DNA of 64,000 nt from Hypoxylon rubiginosum (Eukaryota; Ascomycota; Sordariomycetes; Xylariales; Hypoxylaceae). The position numbers and the translations under genes are program-made. This document shows positions 52,458-63,537 of the stretch, piece after piece; the first letter of the stretch is position 1, and every line of letters starts with the position of its first letter. The stretch is from NCBI GenBank assembly GCA_902806565.1, contig CADCXA010000016.1, positions 434,001 through 498,000 on the forward strand. The letters are read 5' to 3'. The notes below the pieces were generated by a model that saw only the letters and a list, made by a program, of their open reading frames with translations, was not told the DNA's origin and searched no databases.

Positions 52458-54704
52458 TCACGCCGTAGACTCGACTTCTGCCGCCGCTTCACCGGTAGAG
52501 GTGTTTGCAGCCTGGGAATAGGGAGTTAGTATCGTGACCTCGCTACCTCCACGACTAGTCCTCAGAGACTTACCTCTGAAGCATCAGGCTTCTCCTCATC
52601 TGCTAGCCCCTTTTTAGTTTCGGCATCGTCCTTGGCGTCCTTCTCGGAAGCATCGGCCTTGGTGTCATCCTGCTCGGGTTCTGCTTTGGGATCGGATGAC
52701 GTCTCCTTGACGCCGTTGGCTGCACTCTTGCCACCGTTCACGCCGTTGGTAGATGCAGAAGCAGGACCAGGAGCTGCCCCGTCTGTAGCAAGGATCTTGT
52801 TCCATTTGTCCAACAGTGTCTGCGACCGCGGCTTGAACTGGAATTCTTCTTCTTTCGGGATTGTCTCTAGCTTCAAGATGGCCTTGAGCACCTTGTTGAT
52901 CTTGGTCGCTCGGATGATGTTGACCTCGAGGTCGGGGAACGTCTCGAGTTTGGCTAGGAATTCCGACATAGACTTCATCTCCTCCTCCTTCGGCTCTTGG
53001 TCGCGGAGTAGCAGGCCCTTCTGAAGTCGATGCCGCAAGAATAATATCTCTTTCTATAAAGTAGTGAGCGTAAACCAACGCAATAGAAGTGAGCGGGGTT
53101 GTCTTACCTCCTTGCGCAATTGTTTCTCCTCGGCGCTCAGTTCCGGCTCCTTGGGGACGGGTGTCTCCTTCTCCTTTTCCTTTTCCTTCTCCTTCTTGCT
53201 GTCGGCCTTCTCCTTACCGGCTTTGGCGGGCTTCGCCTTGACCTTGACGGACTTGGAAGATTCCTTGGGGGCGGGCGATTGTACACCGTTGGACGCCTTG
53301 GGAGTGGATGAATTCGTCAACTTGATCTTCGGCTTCTTGACCGACTCAGAGCGCTGGGGAGTCTGTGATAAAGTTAGTATATATGGTTGCCAAGTCTCGG
53401 GACAGGTATTTTATTACGCTGGTATCATCAGCCTTGCGCTTCTTAGATTTAGGTTTCTTTTCGACAGGCTCCGCCTCAACGCCTTCCTCCGCGTCAGCCA
53501 TCTCGACGTCTTCATCTTCATCGGCAGGCTCAGGCTCAGGTGCCTTGCTAGCTTTCTTGGGTGTCTTGGCGCTCTTCGCTTTCTTGGCTTCGAGCTTCGC
53601 GAGCCGCTGTTCCTCAAATTCACGGAGGACATTCTTGTAATAATCTAGAGAGTTCTGCTCGGCGGCCAGGAAGTGGGCGTTCTGTAGATCCTTGCGCATC
53701 TTGCCCGTTACCATTTCAGCGACTGTCGAAGGGTCGAGCTCGCTCAAGTCGGTATTGGTGGTCCACGAACTAGTTCAGTGTTAGCCCTTCATGCAATGCC
53801 ACGGCCTTAGATAGCGTCGCCTTACAATTCATTGGTATGGAGATACATGACCGGGAACGTTCGGTCCTGAATTCGCTTGCCACCGTCTGCAAAATCCTCG
53901 CGATAAGTACCATCAGGACGAGCAGCGGTGACAGGTCGTGTGCTGAGCATGCTATGTGGGAGCATATCTTCCTCAGCGATGATGACAGGCCACGGGGGGA
54001 AGCCCTTCAGCTTAGCAAAGTAGTGTTCACCGGGCTTCGCGTCGACGTGTAGAATCTTGGCCTTGGAAGCCTTCTTGTTCAGCTTCTTGGCTTTGGCATC
54101 GCCAGCAGATTTGCGACGCGCTTGTGCCTTGGCCTTATCGCCGGGTATTGCGGATTCTGCTTCAGCAGCAGCACCTGCGGCGACTTCTTGCTCAACATCA
54201 GCCTTCTCTGCCTCATTGGCGTCGACAGCGGGTTCATCAGCGGGTTTATCGGCCATCTCGACGTCTTCCGCTTCGGTGGGTTTCTCGCCGGTCGACACGG
54301 GAGCTGTCTCAGCAGCGTCGGGAGCAGTTTCTGAATATGTGGTATTAGCAAGCGAACCAGATTGGTGTTGAAAGTAAACATATGGGTTGCGGAAGAGGAT
54401 GGGGTATACAATATCGCGTCAGAGGTAGAGGACAGAATGCATTCATGGAAGAGAGTCGAGGTGCGGTGCTTGGGAAATGTTGATAGCGATGTATTTCCAG
54501 TTGTAACTTACCTCCAGAATCGGTAGCATTGTCGGTCGTGCCATTCTCCTTAGCCTGGGCCGCGTCAGCAGCAGGTGCAGTTTCGTCAATTGACTTCGCG
54601 TCGGTAGTAGGCGCGACAGAGTCGGGTTTAGCAACTCCTGCGGTAGCGGCAGTGGCCTCGGAGGGCTGCGCGGCAGCAGGTTGCGCAACAGTCTCGTCGG
54701 ACAT
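52458..54704 (-). CDS. PWWP-domain chromatin protein with a C-terminal TFIIS-N/LEDGF-like domain
   Basis: Six exons are supported: 54704-54512, 54330-53826, 53769-53418, 53362-53108, 53053-52574 and 52511-52458, giving 612 residues. All phases agree; the first intron is 181 nt, the rest 54-62 nt. The N-terminus (1-150) is an Ala/Glu/Thr-rich disordered stretch with a basic part (KAQARRKSAGDAKAKKLNKK). The PWWP domain (about 164-245) has HYFAKLKGFPPWPVIIAEED, FPPWP being the signature, and FPVMYLHTNEFSWTTNTDL. It should bind methylated histone tails, most often H3K36me, and DNA. A charged middle with KEKEKEKE follows. Residues about 436-525 form a helical domain (FLAKLETFPDLEVNIIRATK, NKVLKAILKLETIP, LLDKWNKIL) resembling the TFIIS N-terminal/integrase-binding fold of LEDGF. 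The order of domains matches the HDGF/LEDGF group. A disordered acidic tail ends the protein. Confidence 0.85.
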
Positions 54705-56154
54705 GTTGATGGTGGTTGATGATACCAGTGATGATTGAACAATGATCGCGACGTGGGTGTTAAGAGTAGTGGGTTAGATAGTGAATAAGAAAAAAAAAGG
54801 TGAGGAAGTTGGTTGCGGCGAAAAAAGTTGTTGACCGACGGTTGGTCAGTAGAAAAACGCGTCCAGTTTGACTTCTTTAACTGGAGAAGTCAACGGAGCT
54901 AACAGCTGGTAACTGCCGTCGATGGATGGGATTCAATTGGAAGGCGCGATCAGATGGGGTTGTTCAGTGTTGCGTTGTTGAGGGACCACCTGAAAAAAAA
55001 AAAAAGAGAAGAAAAAAAGATGAGGGCAGGATGGCAGGAAGTGACGGTGGATGAAAGAGTTCCAATGGTCAATAAAAATCCCAGGATCGAGATGGAAAGC
55101 CTGTGCTCGACGCAGGATATAGGATGTACGAAATACGTCCGTACTATGTAGCTCTTATTGCCAGATGCACGTGACCTGGATGAAGATGAGAGATGGGACT
55201 ACGAGCGTCTCGTGTTGCGTGTTCTGTGCTGTGTGTTGTGTGCTAGTGCGCCGGTGCTGGTGTAGAATGCGTCTAGTCTAGTGCTGAATGGATATAGCAC
55301 TGAATGGGATTGGGACTGGGACGAGGACGGGGACGGGAAAGGAAGAGAAAAGGGTAACGCAGGTCAAAAGGCAGGTAAAGGGTAGATTCAGGTATGTACC
55401 TCCTAAAGTACGAAGTACCTTCTACTGTTATTCTCAAGGTGGGCGGCAGATCCAGATAACCCTGAAGATATGCCTTGGTACTTCTTTGGTGCCGCCAGCT
55501 GCCCCCATTGCCTATTGCCTATTGCCCGTTGCCTGTGGTCAGATTTGCGCCAATACGTGGGTCTCCTTACTGTTTACACGCCTGTCCGTCCTATGGTCTA
55601 TGTACGGTCTAGATAGGGAGATAGGTAAGTACTTAGGTAAGGAGGCAGCAGAGGGTAACGCCAACCCACCCTGATGAGCAATAATACCCCCCCGGCGTCA
55701 TCAGCCATCAGCCATCGCCCGTCTGTCTGCGTTTCATCGGCGCAGCCACTTGTATCTATTCCCAACTTCCATCTGTAACCTCAGGGCTGTAATCTGTAAC
55801 CTGTACATAGCCTGCCGTCTAGCTTCCACCTACCTCCCTCTATGTAGGTATACTCCGAGGCTGAATCCTGATGGAGATCGTTCACTGGGCTAGACCTCGT
55901 AGATGGCTCGGTAGCCACCTAGGTAGGCATCTCACGCAACCCGATGGCTACACAACTCGCGCCGGTAGCATTTAGAACAAAGTAATCATAACTTTTGGGC
56001 CTAATCCCCCTTCCTAAAGTTCGCCGCGCAATATCCACTGCGCCTTGAACGTGGATGTATGGCTTGCTATATATACAGTAAGCTTTTTCGTACAGCAGGT
56101 AGATGTATTCCCACCTGTAGAATCCCCGCTACCCGTAAATGTGCCTCGAGGCTT
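54705..56154. other. Spacer between the PWWP gene and brr2
   Basis: This 1.45 kb space includes the PWWP gene promoter and the 3' end of brr2. It contains a 12-A run near 54990-55001, a GGGACTGGGACGAGGACGGGGACGGG-type Gly/Arg-coding repeat near 55310-55340 (no supported gene), and several TAGGTA/TACCTA words between 55619 and 55926. A 128-codon frame at 55288-55674 is unconvincing. Confidence 0.5.
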
Positions 56155-59100
56155 CTACTCGTCATCATCATCTTCCTCTTCCTCCGAATCCACATCCATA
56201 CCCTCCGCTACCGTAACGGAAAATGTCGGCTCTTGATCCACGCCGACGTAACTGTCACTCATCAAGAAGAGCTTTAAGTCGTGTTTGCCAGCCGCTGGGA
56301 CTGTGTACTCCAACTTGACCTTGAGCTGCCGGCCAATTGTGACCCGCTTGATGGCGAGCAGAGTCTTCGTGCTCTCCTCACCAACAACCAGCCACCAGTT
56401 CTCCACCTTCTTAGCGGGGTAGAACGGAGCGTGTACAGTCGTGTCAACCTCTCCGTCCTCCTCGTCGACCTCGCGCTCGATCTGAACGTTTATGTACGCC
56501 GGCTCTCCGGCTTGAATGGAGTCCTCGTCTACAAGTTCAAATTCGAGCGAAATGTCCGGGTACTTGTTGTTAGTGAAAGTCGCCGCTTGAGCTAGCTGGG
56601 TTTGCGACAAGCCTAGACGTTTGATAAGAGTAGCGTAGTTGGGATTTTCTTCTGGGTTCATTGCTTCCATGAAATCGAAGATGTCGTTAATTCTAGAACG
56701 CGGCGAGTCAGTAGGTTTATCATTCAAAAGGTCACAAACTACGCACCCGAATCCATTCGCCACTTTCACCACCTCGGGCGTGAAATGGGGAATTTGCTTC
56801 AAAGGGCTATCGCGATCCCACATGGCTTGGACCACCATCTGCGACATCTCCATGGCGTTCATGGCGTTTAGGTGCCCATCGGAGGAGAGGACGTCGACTG
56901 TAGCACTAAGGAGGCTCAGTATTTTCGAGACGACCAATTCCTGGTCCTTCGCTAGGTCTATAGGGAGCTGCATACGGGAGAAATGCGCCTGCAGCAATAC
57001 AAACGCCTTGAAATGCGGCGAGTCATATGCTGGCTCAGACATCTTGACCGGAACTCTGTCGTAGATGCGTCGGAGCAGGTTGTCTTCGTGGCGTCGGATC
57101 TGGATCGACTCAAACTCCGTAGCCGACGTCACGATCTCCAATATTCCCTTAAGCTTCGTTCTAGCACTCAACGATAGTAAGAAGGTCTGCATTGTGATGT
57201 AGGAGATGTTGTAATAGGCAGCAATCATTGCAGCATTCTGAGGAGAGACAGTGCCATCTTCTTCATCGAAATCAATGATCTTTGATTCCGTGAGCTCTCT
57301 CAGAGTAGTTTCGACAAGATCAGAAAGGTAGTTGCTTAAGCCGTCATGCGTCGGACTCGTCAAGCTATAATAGCTTGGATTCGCTAAGAGTCGACGGTAG
57401 AAATACGTGAAGGTCGTCCAATTAATGGCATCATCCGCAGACTCGATCATCTTAGTACTAACTTCGGTAACGAAAGCATCGTGCACAAAGTTATGAAGAT
57501 GCGACTCGACGGGAAGAGCTTCGTTCAAGAATTTCTTGAAGTACTCTCTCTTGACCGCGGGGACCATCAGAACTCCGCGGCTGCGGCCGTCACGAGATGG
57601 GCGCAGAGCTTTCCCAAACATCTGCAGCACTTCGCTCAACTGGTAGTCGACGTAGCGATGTTCGCGGCCCTCAAAATATTGAGTACCCATCACCACTACG
57701 AGATGAGCAGTGCAGTCTAGCTCCCAACATACGTCTCGAGACGCGACTAAGACCTGGATCGCGCCTTGGTTGTAGAGATGAAGAACGATACGCCGGTCAC
57801 TCTGGCTGAGAGCTTCATGGTAGTAGCCAACACCATGCGAAAGAGCTTCAGCTAATGCTTCCTCTTGAACACGTTCCAGGAGTGGGCGAAGCTGATCAAT
57901 GTCTACATGCAAAAATCGGTCCTCGTCATCCTCCGCTAGACAAGCTGCCAGAATATCGCGAGCGCTCGACCTCGTTTGTTTCCTGCTCGGAACAAAAATC
58001 AGGGCGGGCTGGTCGGACGACAATTCTGTGATAGCAAGGTATGCTGGTTTAGCCATGGCAAGCATAAGTGATGGGAAATGGGGAATGGAGAAGGACTGGA
58101 TGCGAAGTTCTAGTGGTACAGGACGGACGTGGGGACTGAAGTTATATATATCTTTCTTCTTCGCATCGATCCATTCACCAATATCCCGAGCATTTGCAAG
58201 AGACACGCTCAAACCGATAATTCTCATCGCAAGGCTAGCAGTCGTACGGATATAATGCATCCGAGATACTATTATCTCGTAGATGTACCCTTGAGGGCCG
58301 CCGAGGAGGTGAAGTTCGTCGGCGATGAATAGCTCAACGGTGAGTATATTCTTGCGTCTCTGCCACTGTCGTGAGAGAACATCCCACTGCGTCGGCGTAG
58401 CCAAGATGAGATCTCCCTTCTCGAGTAATTTGAGATCGGTTGCTGTTTCTCCGGTGAGCTTGACTATCTCCTTGCCGCCACGGAGGTGGCTGAGCCGCTT
58501 CTTCCAGTCTTCATATCGGATATCGACAAGTTCCTGGAATGGCGCAATATAGACGGCACGACCAATCTCTGGTTTAGACCAAAGGCGCAAGATGGAGAAC
58601 TCAGCACACACAGTCTTCCCGCTACCAGTGGGAGAGCCGATCAGGACATTGTCATCTGTCGTATACAGGGAATTGAAGGTCTGCGTCTGAACCTTGTTGA
58701 AGTAGTTCCAGGACTCGTAAAGGTTAGAAAAGTCCTTCGCTTTCAACGCAGCAACTGGAAGAGGCTGCAGATCCAAGAGTTGGGTGTGAGGCGGGAACTT
58801 TTCGGGAAGTATGAGCTTCTGGAATGAAACGGCCAACTTCGTCTCTGAATGCATCCATCTATCAGAAATGACGGAGATGAAGTAGTTAGGCGGCATAGGT
58901 TCAGTAATAGGAACTGTGAAATCCACCAAGTGTTCGTTAGATTCCGACATAGCGTAGTCCTTGCGCAGGATGAACTGGTCATGGTATAAAATATCCTCGC
59001 CATCGCAATCTTCGACAAGGATCCAGAAACTTTCCGCCGATCCATGCACCTCGTCGTCCCACTGGAAATTCGGTGTGATGGACAATTCAACTCGAAGCAT

Positions 59101-62100
59101 AGAACGAGTCATTGGCTGAGCCTGGGCCTGAATCTCAACCCTTGGGAATTTAGCGACTAGGTCGCAAACTGTACGGCCTGCTTTTGGTAATCCAAGTAGC
59201 TCTCCCATCCGAGGAGGGTCTAGATCGAAATAGCTACTCCATGGAACGTCTATTTTTTCGGCCTTAGCTATGATATCCCTAGAACAGCGAGGAAACTGCC
59301 GCAGTGGCGTCATGGTCAACCACATTCTTTTCTCTGCCATTTTGCATAGATCTAAGGCCGTCTTGGTGACATTAGACCACCCCTTTTGAAGGGTGATTTC
59401 AAAGATGGCGCGAAGAATACGGCCAGCAGATTGTGTGACGTAGACCATGTCGGCCATGAGAGCTAAGCCATCAAGCTTGAGGCGGCTAATGTACGCCTGT
59501 AAAAGGGCATTGATCTTGGCGTGCGGCTCCTCGATGCCCTCCTTCACAGGGACTGGTACTCGGGACAGGATCTTGGCGAGCTCTAATTTCTCGTCCTGAC
59601 GAACAGGGATGTATTTGAATTCGGCGCTGAGAGCGAACACTCGGAAAAGCTCAATTGTGGTGATAGAAGGCTGGATGAGCTTGTTGTACGTATCCATAGA
59701 CCCATATGTGATGTAGTAATGGGATGCTATTCTTCCTAGCTCAGTTGCCTTGACCTTCCCTGTCTTCTCGTCGTACGTGATTAGGTTAGACTTCTTCAGC
59801 ACAGTGGCCGCCGAGTGTATCAGGTCGACCCGCTTCTGCTCTAGGGCTTCATCGTCTTCGTAGTCCGCTCCGACGCTGTAAAGTCCAGGCGACCGCAACA
59901 TTCGAACGAATAGATATGTGTACCCGAGCCACTCTACACCTTCATCTCGACTTCGGACATTGCCTAGAACTATCTCTGCGTTGAGGTTATCAACGAGCTT
60001 GCTCGCAAACTGACTCTCGATTGGTAATTGCTGGTTGAGCAACGACAGGTAATATTGCATCTCGCTCTGAGATGTGATGATGATGCCTTCACCGTACGTA
60101 TCGTACTGAGGTCGGCCAGCGCGACCCAACATTTGGAGGACATCCTGTGGGCTCAACTCCACCCAGCTACCTTTTTCGGGAGAGTAGACCTGCGTGCCTT
60201 TGATGATGACGGTATGCGCGGGCAAGTTGACACCCCAGGCAAGAGTAGCCGTGCAGACAAGAACTTGAATTAAACCCGACGAAAACAATCCTTCAACCTC
60301 AGCTCGGTCGAGACGACTCATGCCGGCATGATGTATGCCAAATCCGTAGGGAAGAAGATCCTTTAGATCGGCGTCTGTTATGTCGTTGACAATCTCATTC
60401 AGAGCTTCCCTGGAACCTGAATCATGCTTTAAGATTTGGTTGATCGTCTCCATCTCAAGAGCTTTATCTCGAACATACTTGGCAGTTTTCGCCGTTTCTT
60501 TTCGAGAGTGAACGAATATCAGCATCTGGTTTCGGTGAGTGCCCACATGCTCGATGACCTTATTATATGTGATATCGTTCATCGTCTTGAGTTGTTTGAT
60601 AGCTTTCTTTTCGGTAATCCCGATAAACTCCTGTCTCAGAGGACACGGTCGGTAAGAACCATCGAAGTGGAAAAGACCTTTGATGGGGTCCACGCGAAGG
60701 AAGCTAGCAACATCTCTATAGTTAGGCAAGGTAGCAGACAATCCAATAAGTCGGACTGGGTCCCCAGTTTGCTCCGTCTTTCTAATCGTCCTACTAACGA
60801 TACTCTCGATGACAGGTCCTCGCTCATCGTGCAGAAGATGAATCTCGTCAATGATGATCAATCGTACGAGATTCGTATATGTGAGGTCCGTAGCTTTACG
60901 TGTGATGACGTCCCATTTCTCGGGGGTAGTAACGATTATTTGCGTCTCGGATATTTGCTGCTTGGTAAGTTGCCGGTCACCAGTCAGCTCTGCCACGGTT
61001 ACGCCGTAAGGTTTTAGGCGGCCGCCGAAGTTTCCAACCTGCTCTTGGACCAGAGCCTTTAAAGGTGCGATATATACGATCTTGAACGCATCCAAGTCGA
61101 TATCACCCGTTTTCGGATCTCTGTGCTTCCCGAGCTCTCGCAAAATCGTTAACATGGCTACATTTGTCTTGCCACTACCCGTTGGGGCGCAGATAAGCAT
61201 GTTGCCGTCGTCTTCGAAAGCCGTTGGGTAGCACTTGGTCTGGATTTTGTTGAGAGCCTTGGCCGAACTGAAAGGCACGCGTGCCCATTCAGGCATGTCG
61301 GTGATGGGGATATTGGTGTCCTCTGCCTGGCCGCGTTTCTTAGGTGGAGGAACGTGGATTTCTTCGTAGCCTTTGAACGTCCGTTTGGTCGAACCCTCAG
61401 GGAGTCGGACCTTCGGGTTGGTCATAAGATGGTTGCCTTGGTCAAACACGAGGTTTTCGAGATTGATGAACTTCCGTGGCTGGAGACCACCGATAAGCTG
61501 ACCTTCCGCTCGCTCGTCCTTCGGTGCTGTGCTGAACGATGCCGGTACGTCAATATCCATTTTGATCTCCATCTTTTTAGCACCGTCAGTAGCCTTTTTG
61601 CCCCGGAGTTCGTCCAAGATCCATTTGACGCCTTCGGAAGCCATCTCACGCTCGATGACTCCCCTCTCCTCTTCGCCCTCTGCCCTAGCCAGACGCGTAA
61701 GCCATACAATCTTCTCTCGATTCTCGATAAGTTTCTGGACAACCTCATGGTGTTCGTAGTCAAGGAGCTCCATCAACTCATTTTCAATCTCTCTTAGTTG
61801 TTTTTCCTCTCCGCCAACCTCGTCAGGCTCGCCGGAAAGGATATGTAAAGCTTGAGAGGTCTTCTCATGGCGGATGTGGTCGTCGGTATAAATGTTGCCA
61901 ATCTCTCTTTGTAGCCAGTAAGCATCAATCTGACGTGCAGGGATGTAGTTGGTCTTCCTAGAAGACCCAGTTTGCTTGCCGTCCGGCAATCCAGAATCGA
62001 TTACCATCTCATCTTCGTCACCTAGGCCGGCCCTTTGGTCTCCATCTTCACCGGCTTCTCCATTTATGGCCTGCTCCTCCGAACCGGCCAGGTCTTCTTC

Positions 62101-62859
62101 ATCTTTATCAAAAACCGCTTCGTCGTCCGAGGATTCGTCTCGGATTTCGTCTACCAAAGCCTCACCATCCTCTTCTTCGTCATCGAAGACAACGGCAACA
62201 CCCTGGCGCTCGTCGAGTTCCTCATCGCCCTCGGCTGCGCCAGCTCCCGTATCCATCTCTTCGTCGTCGTTTTGGGTATCATAATCCGTAATCTTCTTTC
62301 CGAGATTGACCAACTCATTGAACTGCTTGGGGTTCAAGGTTGCACCTAGCAGGTCGTCTATCTCCTTCTTCTTATCGAAGTCCTTCATATCTTCATCCTT
62401 CAGATTTTCTAAAACAGCATCCGCTGCGCTTAGAACAATCTCATGGGATACATCGCCGAGGTTGTTCGCGACGATACTCAGTATCAGATCGTATGTAGCG
62501 CGGGTGGCTGGTATACGCGGTCGATATCGAAGGCCTTCGACTAACAGATCTGTCTGACCAAGAATTCCTGTAGCCCGCATTTGCGACGGGTCGCCTTTTC
62601 TCTTTTTTTGCTCGCGTGCCAGGATATCTTGGCCCTCTTGTAGAGCACCTCTTTCGACATCTAGGGGGCCTGTGGCCTTCTTCTGTTTGGGTGCAGCGTC
62701 GCGCGCAACTCGAGAGCCCATGTCATTGATCCTCAGGCGACCGGCAAGGGATTCAGGGTCACCAGTAGCCTCATCGGTTCGCCGCGTGACAAACCGTCTG
62801 TCCGCCTGGAGAACCAGGTTGGACATGGCCGAGTACTTGTACTGCGACTGGTCCGCCAT
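56155..62859 (-). CDS. brr2: Brr2, U5 snRNP RNA helicase of the spliceosome
   Basis: Brr2 unwinds the U4/U6 duplex to activate the spliceosome and acts again at disassembly. One uninterrupted frame encodes 2234 residues, the normal size for fungal Brr2. After an N-terminal regulatory region (acidic run around residues 200-290) come two Ski2-like cassettes. The first has ICAPTGSGKTNVAM (motif I), IIIDEIHLLHDERG (II), LIGLSATLPNYRDVASFL (III), MLGRAGRPQYDTYGEG (VI) and a Sec63/winged-helix unit. The second has IGSPTGSGKTVCAEF and FIADELHLLGG but a degenerate motif III (IGLSVSLANARD) and an altered motif VI region (MFGKALRPSRDG), as expected for the inactive C-terminal cassette. The C-terminal Sec63 unit ends in an acidic tail (VDSEEEEDDDDE). 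No intron lies in 6.7 kb of coding sequence. The ATG at 62859 begins MADQSQYKYSAMSNLVLQAD, the conserved start. Confidence 0.96.
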   Translation of the reverse strand: MADQSQYKYSAMSNLVLQADRRFVTRRTDEATGDPESLAGRLRINDMGSRVARDAAPKQKKATGPLDVERGALQEGQDILAREQKKRKGDPSQMRATGILGQTDLLVEGLRYRPRIPATRATYDLILSIVANNLGDVSHEIVLSAADAVLENLKDEDMKDFDKKKEIDDLLGATLNPKQFNELVNLGKKITDYDTQNDDEEMDTGAGAAEGDEELDERQGVAVVFDDEEEDGEALVDEIRDESSDDEAVFDKDEEDLAGSEEQAINGEAGEDGDQRAGLGDEDEMVIDSGLPDGKQTGSSRKTNYIPARQIDAYWLQREIGNIYTDDHIRHEKTSQALHILSGEPDEVGGEEKQLREIENELMELLDYEHHEVVQKLIENREKIVWLTRLARAEGEEERGVIEREMASEGVKWILDELRGKKATDGAKKMEIKMDIDVPASFSTAPKDERAEGQLIGGLQPRKFINLENLVFDQGNHLMTNPKVRLPEGSTKRTFKGYEEIHVPPPKKRGQAEDTNIPITDMPEWARVPFSSAKALNKIQTKCYPTAFEDDGNMLICAPTGSGKTNVAMLTILRELGKHRDPKTGDIDLDAFKIVYIAPLKALVQEQVGNFGGRLKPYGVTVAELTGDRQLTKQQISETQIIVTTPEKWDVITRKATDLTYTNLVRLIIIDEIHLLHDERGPVIESIVSRTIRKTEQTGDPVRLIGLSATLPNYRDVASFLRVDPIKGLFHFDGSYRPCPLRQEFIGITEKKAIKQLKTMNDITYNKVIEHVGTHRNQMLIFVHSRKETAKTAKYVRDKALEMETINQILKHDSGSREALNEIVNDITDADLKDLLPYGFGIHHAGMSRLDRAEVEGLFSSGLIQVLVCTATLAWGVNLPAHTVIIKGTQVYSPEKGSWVELSPQDVLQMLGRAGRPQYDTYGEGIIITSQSEMQYYLSLLNQQLPIESQFASKLVDNLNAEIVLGNVRSRDEGVEWLGYTYLFVRMLRSPGLYSVGADYEDDEALEQKRVDLIHSAATVLKKSNLITYDEKTGKVKATELGRIASHYYITYGSMDTYNKLIQPSITTIELFRVFALSAEFKYIPVRQDEKLELAKILSRVPVPVKEGIEEPHAKINALLQAYISRLKLDGLALMADMVYVTQSAGRILRAIFEITLQKGWSNVTKTALDLCKMAEKRMWLTMTPLRQFPRCSRDIIAKAEKIDVPWSSYFDLDPPRMGELLGLPKAGRTVCDLVAKFPRVEIQAQAQPMTRSMLRVELSITPNFQWDDEVHGSAESFWILVEDCDGEDILYHDQFILRKDYAMSESNEHLVDFTVPITEPMPPNYFISVISDRWMHSETKLAVSFQKLILPEKFPPHTQLLDLQPLPVAALKAKDFSNLYESWNYFNKVQTQTFNSLYTTDDNVLIGSPTGSGKTVCAEFSILRLWSKPEIGRAVYIAPFQELVDIRYEDWKKRLSHLRGGKEIVKLTGETATDLKLLEKGDLILATPTQWDVLSRQWQRRKNILTVELFIADELHLLGGPQGYIYEIIVSRMHYIRTTASLAMRIIGLSVSLANARDIGEWIDAKKKDIYNFSPHVRPVPLELRIQSFSIPHFPSLMLAMAKPAYLAITELSSDQPALIFVPSRKQTRSSARDILAACLAEDDEDRFLHVDIDQLRPLLERVQEEALAEALSHGVGYYHEALSQSDRRIVLHLYNQGAIQVLVASRDVCWELDCTAHLVVVMGTQYFEGREHRYVDYQLSEVLQMFGKALRPSRDGRSRGVLMVPAVKREYFKKFLNEALPVESHLHNFVHDAFVTEVSTKMIESADDAINWTTFTYFYRRLLANPSYYSLTSPTHDGLSNYLSDLVETTLRELTESKIIDFDEEDGTVSPQNAAMIAAYYNISYITMQTFLLSLSARTKLKGILEIVTSATEFESIQIRRHEDNLLRRIYDRVPVKMSEPAYDSPHFKAFVLLQAHFSRMQLPIDLAKDQELVVSKILSLLSATVDVLSSDGHLNAMNAMEMSQMVVQAMWDRDSPLKQIPHFTPEVVKVANGFGCVVCDLLNDKPTDSPRSRINDIFDFMEAMNPEENPNYATLIKRLGLSQTQLAQAATFTNNKYPDISLEFELVDEDSIQAGEPAYINVQIEREVDEEDGEVDTTVHAPFYPAKKVENWWLVVGEESTKTLLAIKRVTIGRQLKVKLEYTVPAAGKHDLKLFLMSDSYVGVDQEPTFSVTVAEGMDVDSEEEEDDDDE

Positions 62860-63537
62860 CTTGACCGATTTTCGCGTTTGATGACCTGCGTGTCGACGGT
62901 ATTAGGTAGGTATTAAGGTGGCAAGATAGGCGTCGGCAAGTCCAATTTATCGAATGGACGAAGGCGCCGTGATCGTCTGCAGCTATACCATTTAGAATAT
63001 GCCGCGCGAAACAAGTGCCTTTTTCGTTCTTCGTTTTAAGATTTGTTTATGTTTGATAGGCAAACACCTTGTGGTAGATATCGTGTGAAGTGCTGCGGTA
63101 ACGACTTGGGATGGGAAATTTATGAAGCTGGTGCTTTTTTTTTTGAGATAGCTTGGGAATCGCTAGCTAACTAAAACTTTCAACTCGCGTTGCATACAGT
63201 TTATCGGGCCGTTATCAAACGGTGTGGGACTATGCACTTGTGATTGGCTATTTATATCCCGTACCTACATGACCTCTTTATTTGAATTTTACCTGCAGCA
63301 ATGCATACAAATAAGAAACTCAGTGTTCATAAACAATTCTGATCTGTATAAACCGTAACAGCATAACAGTAGCTATTTCTTGCTACGAGTTGTGTACTGG
63401 GTAATTTCCGTCCCCTTTTTGAGATTACCGAAATTCGAAGCTCCAATAACACCCAAGGGAATTTTATAAACCAATGCCTCCATCGTTGTAGTACCAAGCA
63501 TCAACATCTAGCCCAACGCGTCCTTCATAGAGAGACT
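62860..63537. promoter_or_regulatory. Divergent promoter region between brr2 and the right-edge gene
   Basis: The 678-bp spacer serves two divergent genes. A TAGGTAGGTATTA word occurs at 62904-62916 and TACCTACATG at 63262-63271. A T-rich run lies at 63135-63144. No TATA box with a convincing position is seen. Confidence 0.45.
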
